Source: Poecilobothrus nobilitatus
Taxonomy: Eukaryota > Arthropoda > Insecta > Diptera > Dolichopodidae
Length of the DNA stretch: 64,000 nucleotides
Assembly (NCBI GenBank): GCA_947095535.1
Contig: OX352772.1
Coordinates: forward strand, 183,018,240-183,082,239
Direction of reading: 5' to 3'
In this document: positions 57,749-64,000 of the stretch, piece after piece
Numbering within the stretch: the stretch's first letter is position 1
Layout of the letters: every line of letters starts with the position of its first letter
Made by a program: the position numbers and the translations under genes
The notes under the pieces: model-generated
What the model saw: the letters and a program-made list of their open reading frames with translations, nothing else
Databases searched by the model: none
What the model was told of the DNA's origin: nothing

Positions 57749-57821
57749 TGACCTGACCGGGGTTTAAACCCAAGACCCTTCGATTGAAAGGTTGGCGACT
57801 TAACCACTACGCCATGAGTCA
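57749..57821 (-). tRNA. tRNA-like unit, second copy
   Basis: 73 bp on the minus strand. TGACT at the 5' end pairs with GGTCA at the 3' end. The D-stem GGCG/CGCC is perfect around TAGTGGTTAAG (box A-like). The anticodon-like stem is CCTT/AAGG. The T-arm carries GGGTTTAAACCCC (box B-like). Its body shares most positions with the unit at 9945-10019. The anticodon loop is atypical, so a tRNA-derived repeat is more likely than a decoding tRNA. Confidence 0.55.
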
Positions 57822-57829
57822 GATGATTA

Positions 57830-59055
57830 TTATTATTATTTTTTTATGATGATTTATTATTATTTTTTATTATTTATTATTATTTATTATAATTTATGAT
57901 TATTTATTATTAATTATTTATTATTATTGAATATTTATTATTTATTATTATTTATTATTTTTTATTATTTATTATTATTTATTATTACTTATTGTTTATT
58001 ATTATTTATTATTGTTTATTATTATTTATTATTTTTATTATTATTTATTATTATTTATTTTTTATTTGTTGTTTATTATTATTTAGTATTATTTATTATT
58101 ATTTATTGTTATTTCTTATTTATTATTATTTATTATAATTTATTATATAATATTATTTATTATATTTATTTAAGTTATTATTTATTATTATTTATTATTA
58201 TTTATTATTAATTATAATTATTATTATTTATTATTTTTTTTTATATTTATTGTTATTATTATTTATTATTATTATTATTTATTATTATTATTTAATATTT
58301 ATTATTATTTATTATTTATTATTATTTATTATTATTTATTATTATTTATTATATATTATTCTTATTTATTATTAATTGTTATTTATTATTATTTATTATT
58401 GTTATTATTTATTATTTTTTGCTATTTATTATTAGTTATTATTATTTATTATTATTATTATTATTTATTATTAATTATTATTTATTATTATTTATTATTA
58501 TTGATTATTATGTATTATTTTTTATTATTTATTATTATTTATTATGATTTATTATTTATTATTTTGTTATTATTTATTATTATTTTATTATTATTTAATA
58601 TTATTTTTTAATATTTATTATTTATTATTAGTTATTATAATTTATTATTATTTATTATTATTTATTCATATTTATTATTTATTATTTATTATTATTTATT
58701 ATTATTTATTGTTATTTATTGTTTTTTATTATTTATTATTATTATTTATTATTATTTATTCATATTTATTATTTATTATTATTTATTATTATTTATTTTT
58801 ATTTATTATTATTTTTTATTTATTATTATTTATTTACTATTATTATTTATTGTTATTTATTATTATTTTTTATTAATTATTTATTATTACTAATTATTTA
58901 TTATTATTTATTATAATTTTTATTAATTATTATTTATTATTATTTATAAATTATTATTATTTATTATTATTTATAATTTATTATTATTTATTATTATTTA
59001 TTATTATTTAATATTATTTATTATTTATTATTTATTCATATTTATTATTTATTCA
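57830..59055. repeat. (TTATTATTTA)n array, block 4
   Basis: Same array type, about 1.2 kb, with more TTTTTTA and TTTATTA irregularities. Confidence 0.95.
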
Positions 59056-59062
59056 TATTTAT

Positions 59063-59190
59063 TTACCACAGAGTCAGCGCCATCAGTGGATTACAACGTG
59101 CAGCAGTATATTACACCTTACTTGCATGATATAACCAAGGATGGCTCTACTGTAGCAGCTATTATTACTATTATTATTATTATTATTATT
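59063..59190. repeat. Isolated copy of the composite unit
   Basis: Over roughly 125 bp it appears identical to the copy at 57356-57481, including the start of the TTA run, although 1.6 kb of degenerate array separates them. Confidence 0.9.
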
Positions 59191-59241
59191 AATAATAAAT
59201 ATGAATAAATAATTATTAATTATTTATTCATATTTATTATT
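59191..59241. repeat. Perfect palindrome with 23-bp arms
   Basis: The arms 59191-59213 and 59219-59241 are exact complements around TATTA. The left arm is A-rich (starts AATAATAAATATGAATAAAT), so the array's strand polarity flips for this short stretch and then returns. Confidence 0.9.
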
Positions 59242-59453
59242 TATTATTTTTATTATTTATTATTATTTATTATTATTTATTATTTTTTATTATTTATTAT
59301 TTATTATTATTTATTAGTATTTATTATTATTTATTATTATTGTTTATTATTTATTATTATTTATTATTTATTCATATTTATTATTTATTGTTATTTTTAT
59401 TATTTATTATTATTTATTATTGTTTATTATTATTTATTATTATTTATTCATAT
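59242..59453. repeat. (TTATTATTTA)n array, block 5
   Basis: Short block up to the sense 3' end of LINE-4. Confidence 0.95.
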
Positions 59454-59527
59454 TTTTTTTCTTTATTTCAATTAAAAAATTGTTAGTAAAACATAAGATA
59501 TTGATATTATGCAATTAGAGTGTTAGA

Positions 59528-59550
59528 GACCAAGCCGAAGATGTTTGGTC
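59528..59550 (-). promoter_or_regulatory. LINE family 3'UTR hairpin (LINE-4 copy)
   Basis: Sense strand: outer arms GACCAA/TTGGTC (6 bp) enclosing a segment with a C(TTCG)G tetraloop, 23 nt. The primary sequence differs from LINE-2 and LINE-3, but the overall fold and position are kept. Confidence 0.7.
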
Positions 59551-59732
59551 CATTTGTGTAATTTATATAATATACCTATTTATATAATTTTTTTACTTTT
59601 TTTTTTTTTTTTTTTGTTAATTCATTGTTTCTTTTATTGAATAATAAAAATTATTTTATAATTACTAAAATATATTTTATATTTCATTTTTCTGTTTTGA
59701 TAAAATTTCTAAATTAGTTGGTTTGTTTATAA

Positions 59733-61815
59733 ATTTGTTTCCTGCATGAATTTAGTAATACTCTTTTTGAAGTAGCTTAATCTTTCAATAGATTTAAGAT
59801 TAGACGGTAGATCATTATAACATTTTAAAGATTGATATAAACAGTTTGTTTTTTGATTATCCGTTCTAAATAAGGTAAGGTAATATGTAATTTAATTTAT
59901 TTCTAGTGTTATGTTTGTGAATATCTATATTTCTATTGAGTATAAAGTTATGCTTAATCATATTGTGTATAATTTTGAATGCTAGTAGGTACAGTTCTTT
60001 ATTGCCAACAAAATCAAGAGTTGGGTACTGAATAGAATATAGTTGATTAGTGGGATGTGTAATTGGATAGTTGTGAATTATTTTTATTGCCTTCTTGTGA
60101 AGAACATATAGTCTGTCCAAATGAACTTTTGAAGCCCTATTCCATATAGGGTTTAAATATATAATATTAGAGTGTATGTATGAATTATAAATAATATTTA
60201 GAGTTTGTTTGTCAAAGAATCTTCTTAGTCTCTTTAATATAAAGATGTAAGGAGAGATTTTCTTACAAACAAAATCAATATGGTCTGTCCATCTAAGGTT
60301 ATAATCAATGATCATGCCTAGGTAGTTGAAGTTTTTTACTACTTCGAGTTGACTATTATTATATATAAAGGATGGATTATGAAACAGCTTGTTTCCAAAT
60401 AATAGTATTTTCGTCTTACTTAAATTTATTACTAGCCGATTTTTGTCTAACCATTCATCAATTAATGATAGATCTTGTAAAATTGTTGTTTTTAATTCCG
60501 TTTCATTATTTGCCCAGTATTTTATTGCTGCATCGTCAGCGAATAATTGCAGAGACCCTTTAAGATTAACTTGTGACAAGTCATCGATATATATTTTAAA
60601 TAGGTCGGGGCCTAAAATGGATCCTTGAGGAACATCTTTTTTACTTAATCTTGGATTACTGTAAACATTATTTAATTTAACCTTTTGTGATCGACCTATT
60701 AAATATATTTTAAATAATGCTATATGTTCGTGTGAGAGACCTAGTTTTTTAAGTTTAAGCAGTAATATATCATGGTCTACGCAATCGAATGCTTTTTGGA
60801 GATCAATAAAAAGGCATGCAGTGAACTTTCCGTTATCCATATTTTTTGTTATAAAATCGGTAAACGATAGGCAAGCTGCAGTGGTGTTTGACTTTTGTTC
60901 AAAACCAAATTGTTCACAATACAGGATATTATTGTGGGTTAAAAAATCATTTAATCTAGCCTTTATAATTTTTTCAAAGATTTTCGAAAAAGTGCTCAAA
61001 ACTAATATAGGCCGGTAATTTGTTGGATTGGTCGCGTTTTCTTTTTTATATATCGGTGTTATAATGGCAGTTTTAAGGCATTCAGGAAAATTATTTGTCT
61101 GGAATGAAATGTTTATAAACTTTACCAGTGTAGATACAAGTCTGTCAACAAGTTTTTTTACAAATTTTATGGAGATGTTATCGTAGCCGGTTGCAGAATT
61201 TGGTTTTAACGATCTAATTATAATTTCCACTTCTGTTGTTGAAGTTGATGTAAGAACGAAAGGGCGTTGTATATTCCGTCTTAGGTTATTAAAAAAATTG
61301 TGATCAATGCAAGCATTTGAAATTTTCAGACTACTTGTCACATTCGTGAAAAAGTCGTTCATGCACTTTGATATGTTTTGTGGATCTGTGATTATATTGT
61401 TATTGTATTCTAAGACTTTAACCTGTGTTTTCGAATCCTTCCCACCCTTGTTGAACATGATCTTTTTATAAAGTACCCACAGTTTTTTTTTACTGTCGCT
61501 CGGATTTTTTGTTATTTCATCAGTACAGAATTTAACGTTGGCGTTTTTTACTTTAGCTCGATAAAATTTGTACAGAGAAGAGATATTTGAGTCATTGGGA
61601 TACTTTCGTTTACATTTGAAAAAAGAGTCGCGAACTTTGATCATGTTGAGTATGTCATTAGTCATCCATTCATGTTTTTTAATCGTTTTTGTGAAATGAG
61701 TTGTAGTGGTATATTTTTTAATTAATAATGTTAAGCTATTGACGAGATCATCAATAGTATTGTACACTCCTAATGTATCCCAGAAAGAGTCTCTAGAGAG
61801 TCTGTCATAGTCCAA
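59733..61815 (-). pseudogene. LINE-4 reverse transcriptase and EN-RT linker
   Basis: An uninterrupted 649-codon stretch (59866-61815). Linker: DYDRLSRDSFWD, HEWMTNDILNMIKVRDSFFK, KKLWVLYKKIMFNKGG. RT: PNSATGYDNISIKFVKKLVD, NPTNYRPILVLSTFSKIFEK, CEQFGFEQKSNTTAAC, LFIDLQKAFDCVDHDILLLK (first Asp), DVPQGSILGPDLFKIYIDDL, LQLFADDAAIKYW (FADD box, both Asp present; Phe for Tyr is tolerated in some LINEs). Thumb: NFNYLGMIIDYNLRWTDHID. Tail: IHKHNTRNKLNYI. A frameshift at about 59870 moves the last part (TDNQKTNCLYQSLKCYNDLP) to another frame ending near 59733. RT-competent by motif, but ORF2 as a whole is broken. Confidence 0.9.
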
Positions 61816-62439
61816 GACCGTTTTTGTCTCTATTGTTGGCTCTTTGGTTGGGTTTAGATCAGCACTAATTAAAAATAATTGATGATCTGATAAAGGAGTA
61901 TCTGTTATAAGGAATTGATATTTACAGTTTAGGATGTCGGTAATAAAATGATCATTGAATTATTGTAATTCAATACATCAATATTCTTTTTGTCTAATAG
62001 ATTGATGTTAAAATCTCCGAGTATTAGCGAATGTTTATATGTAGCAGTAATATCATCTACTTTTTTTATGACGGAGTAATTTTACTATCAGAATATTTGA
62101 TTGATTAAATTCCTCATCAAGAATTTGGGTAGAGCTAAGATAATCGGCTACATAAATAGCTGTACCACAGTAGGACCTTTCCCGGTTTGAAAAGTAGCCC
62201 GTGTAGCCAGGAAGATTGAAAAATTTATTTTCATTTTTGCTTATCCAAATTTCTGTTAGAACTATAATTGCTATTTTTGATTTGAGAGAATAAATAAATG
62301 ATTCCAGATTATAAATTTTATTTCTTATGCTTTGAATATTTAAGTAAATAATATTTAATTTATTTTTATATTCTGAAGCTAAATTATCTGCCAGTGTTGT
62401 AGAATAATTTATTTTAAGACTGTCGCAAAAGTCAATCAT
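61816..62439 (-). pseudogene. LINE-4 endonuclease, internally deleted
   Basis: ORF2 starts at 62439 (MIDFCDSLKINYSTT). Then NIIYLNIQSIRNKIYNLE (Asn), IAIIVLTEIWISKNE (Glu), SYCGTAIYVADYL, NQSNILIVKLLRHKK, then the frame ends at 62053. Farther on, GDFNINLLDKKN (Asp/Asn, about 62015) is followed by a jump to the SNDHFITD-like and TPLSDHQLFLI (SDH) parts, so a central piece is missing. The endonuclease would be inactive. Confidence 0.8.
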
Positions 62440-62443
62440 TTTT

Positions 62444-63034
62444 TTAGGAATGGAAAATATAATATATAATATATAAAATAGGCAACAAATAATAAATGTA
62501 GAACAATAAAAAATTAAATGAGATGTAAAAATTAAGCGATATAAGAGTTGAATTGTATATGTAAAAGTTTCTTAGATATTCAAACAAATTTAAGCTGAGT
62601 AAGGAAGATCTTTCAAATAAAACAATAATTGTTAGTGTTAATTCTAAAAATATTTTAAAAGTATGTGAAAATAATACGTAAGGTGTATTATTTGAAACAA
62701 TGTTACAATACAAAATTAAGAAAAAATTTAGATTTTGTAATAAGATTAATGTAAAAGTTAAAATATGATTAAATGACGAATCTATTATTGTACTATTTAT
62801 TTGAAAGTTTATCAATGTTAGTTTTAGGTTATCTGTTAGTGTTGTTAATTTTAATGAGTATTTAAGATAATTTTTATTATTGTTAGTAATTATTCTTATA
62901 TTTAAATTTGATGAGATCGTTAAAATTAGAAAGTCTTGAAACAATAGAACCATCCTTTTCACGCAAGTTAATTGTATGGTTTTTAAACCACAAGTACTTG
63001 TAATTGTGTTTGGTTTTGATTTGCTTCGCCTCAT
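62444..63034 (-). CDS. LINE-4 spacer ORF, hydrophobic, unknown
   Basis: 196 codons without a stop from an ATG that overlaps the ORF1 C-terminal domain in another frame. It ends with TAA at 62446-62444, four bases before the ORF2 ATG (62439). Rich in L, I, F, N, S and Y; the end (LLFYIYYLLPILYIIYYIFH) could be membrane-spanning. In this copy an 8-A run at about 63042-63049 puts ORF1 and the spacer ORF in one continuous frame (62444-63385). LINE-2 has a counterpart (28704-29399). It may be a third ORF, or a by-product of T-rich sense-strand composition. Confidence 0.4.
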   Translation of the reverse strand: MRRSKSKPNTITSTCGLKTIQLTCVKRMVLLFQDFLILTISSNLNIRIITNNNKNYLKYSLKLTTLTDNLKLTLINFQINSTIIDSSFNHILTFTLILLQNLNFFLILYCNIVSNNTPYVLFSHTFKIFLELTLTIIVLFERSSLLSLNLFEYLRNFYIYNSTLISLNFYISFNFLLFYIYYLLPILYIIYYIFHS

Positions 63035-63850
63035 AATACAATTTTTTTTGTAGAGATGTGAGTTGGTGTTGAAAAAAATTTCCTTATTGCCCTCTTGTAA
63101 GATATTAACTTCAGCTGTAAACAGATGATAATTTTTTTTTTTATCCATAAATTCATTTTTAGTCGTTTCGGATTTGAATTTAACGACGAATAGTGTACGT
63201 TGCCTCTTGTTGGGAATATTATAAGATGGTTGTTTAATAGAAGAAATTTCGTCTATATCATCCTTTTTTAGGTTCAAGCGAATTTTTGTTGCCATTTGCG
63301 TGAGCGCTTCTTCGATATTATCAACACAGGATGGGATGCCAGATACAACTATATTTTTGTTATTTTTTTTTCCTTTCTGGTTCATCCATTTTAAATTCTA
63401 GGATGTTGATTTTTTCCTCCACCTTTTTGTTGGTATCCATTATTTCGTCTATTTTTGTTGATATGAAATTTTGGGATTTTAATACTTGGAGTACCATAGA
63501 ACCTAAAGTTTTTAGGTAGTCGGCTACGCTTTGTAATGAACAAGTTTTTGTATCCAGGGTGCTGAGAGTGATAGATGCTTATTCAAATTGTTCCATAATT
63601 TTTTCATCTTCACGAAAACTGTCATCATTTCCCTCTACAAAACTGGTTGCTCCGCTGGATTTATTAGGAGATAAAGATGGACATTTTGGGCATGCCCACA
63701 ATTGTTTGCCGTGATCACATTTTCGTAAAGGTTTTCTGGGATATTTGCGCATTTGAGATGATACAATTCATTACAATCTCCACTGCAGTGTAGTCCTCTA
63801 TTATTTTTTGAAGTTATTGTTTTTTCCGCAGGAAACACGTTGTTTTGACA
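62875..63850 (-). pseudogene. LINE-4 ORF1 (PHD-like finger, coiled coil, RNA-binding domain)
   Basis: Start MSKQRVSCGK at about 63850. The zinc finger is read across two frames: GLHCSGDCNELYHLKCANIP (63790) and QLWACPKCPSLSP (63690), the Cys/His/Trp pattern of a PHD finger. Next is a coiled coil (ISTKIDEIMDTNKKVEEKIN, 63450). The RNA-binding fold follows: NKNIVVSGIPSCVDNIEEAL and RTLFVVKFKSETTKNEFMDK. After the 8-A run comes the C-terminal subdomain in a shifted frame: YYEAKQIKTKHNYKYLWFKN and LREKDGSIVSR, ending near 62875. The protein would coat LINE RNA. Frameshifts in the finger and at the A-run break it. Confidence 0.75.
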
Positions 63851-63970
63851 TGTTGATTATTTTATTTTTAATTTATTTGAATTTCTTAATTTTTAATTTT
63901 ATTTAATTTTATATAATTTTTGGTGTAACAAAATTATCCTGAACAGATCGGATTTAATTTATGTTATAAT

Positions 63971-64000
63971 TTGTGATTATTAATTATTATTTATTAGTAT
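63971..64000. repeat. TTA array resumes
   Basis: TTATTAATTATTATTTATTA-type sequence runs to the window edge, matching blocks 1-5. Confidence 0.7.

Larger units (their letters stand above)
59454..63970 (-). mobile_element. LINE-4, nearly full length
   Basis: About 4.5 kb, minus strand, the best-preserved member of the LINE-1/2/3 family. Sense order: short 5'UTR, ORF1 (PHD-like finger, coiled coil, RNA-binding domain), spacer ORF, ORF2 (endonuclease with an internal deletion, RT), 3'UTR with hairpin (59528-59550), AATAAAG and A-run near 59454-59470. Both flanks are TTA array, with array sequence resuming at about 63975. Confidence 0.9.

Noticed and set aside
63042..63049. Programmed ribosomal frameshift at the 8-A run in LINE-4 ORF1
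   Set aside because: A -1 slip would restore the ORF1 C-terminal domain, but LINE-2 has no such A-run at the homologous place, so an ordinary slippage mutation is likelier.

Overview
This is a very AT-rich eukaryotic genomic window, almost certainly from an insect and most likely a higher (cyclorrhaphan) fly. Three things point that way: the dipteran-style interspersed repeats (a TCCG-rich block at 635-660 and an element bounded by TACCCTACA / TGTAGGGTA at about 2490-3562), the mixture of non-LTR retrotransposon (LINE) families, and one host exon encoding the first zinc finger of a Kruppel-like factor of KLF6/7 (luna) type. No other host coding exon is visible. The window therefore looks like long introns of that gene filled with transposons and simple repeats.

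Layout. 1-3600: an old LINE tail, a 14-bp-TIR element with an internal 477-bp duplication, a gag-like scrap, and a dipteran repeat with a 147-bp internal minisatellite. 3613-15200: a minus-strand LINE (LINE-1) split by an 8.3-kb DNA transposon (6453-14763; TA target duplication; TIR CACACTTAAAAATA). That transposon carries subterminal tandem repeats, another LINE fragment, a tRNA-like unit, a broken intron-containing gene, a perfect hairpin and a possible MITE. 15200-20400: poly-T/poly-A tandem repeats and AT filler. 20418-29840: a second copy of the same LINE family (LINE-2, minus), interrupted by a fairly young plus-strand LINE (element D, 22698-27390). D has an ORF1 with one in-frame UAG in a leaky-type context and a UAAUG stop-start junction to ORF2. 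30458-39450: an AAT microsatellite, two minus-strand LINEs with RNase H (J and K), the KLF exon, and a plus-strand RT fragment (M). 39490-64000: about 24 kb dominated by a degenerate (TTATTATTTA)n array, interrupted by LINE C, LINE-3, a composite TTA-linked repeat with a tRNA-like unit, and a nearly full-length LINE-4.

How the parts relate. LINE-1, -2, -3 and -4 are copies of one family. All four carry the same 23-24 nt 3'UTR hairpin and the same AATAAAGAA terminus. LINE-2 and LINE-4 also share an extra hydrophobic ORF between ORF1 and ORF2. Element D and element C have different ORF1 N-termini but share a roughly 120-residue ORF1 C-terminal domain that I cannot name. The large TTA array and the LINEs in it are consistently oriented: the A-rich array strand is the LINE sense strand.

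Nothing here is prokaryotic; there are no operons, CRISPR arrays or rRNA genes. Functions are read by eye from translated motifs. Clade names (Jockey/CR1 group, LOA/I-like) are provisional.
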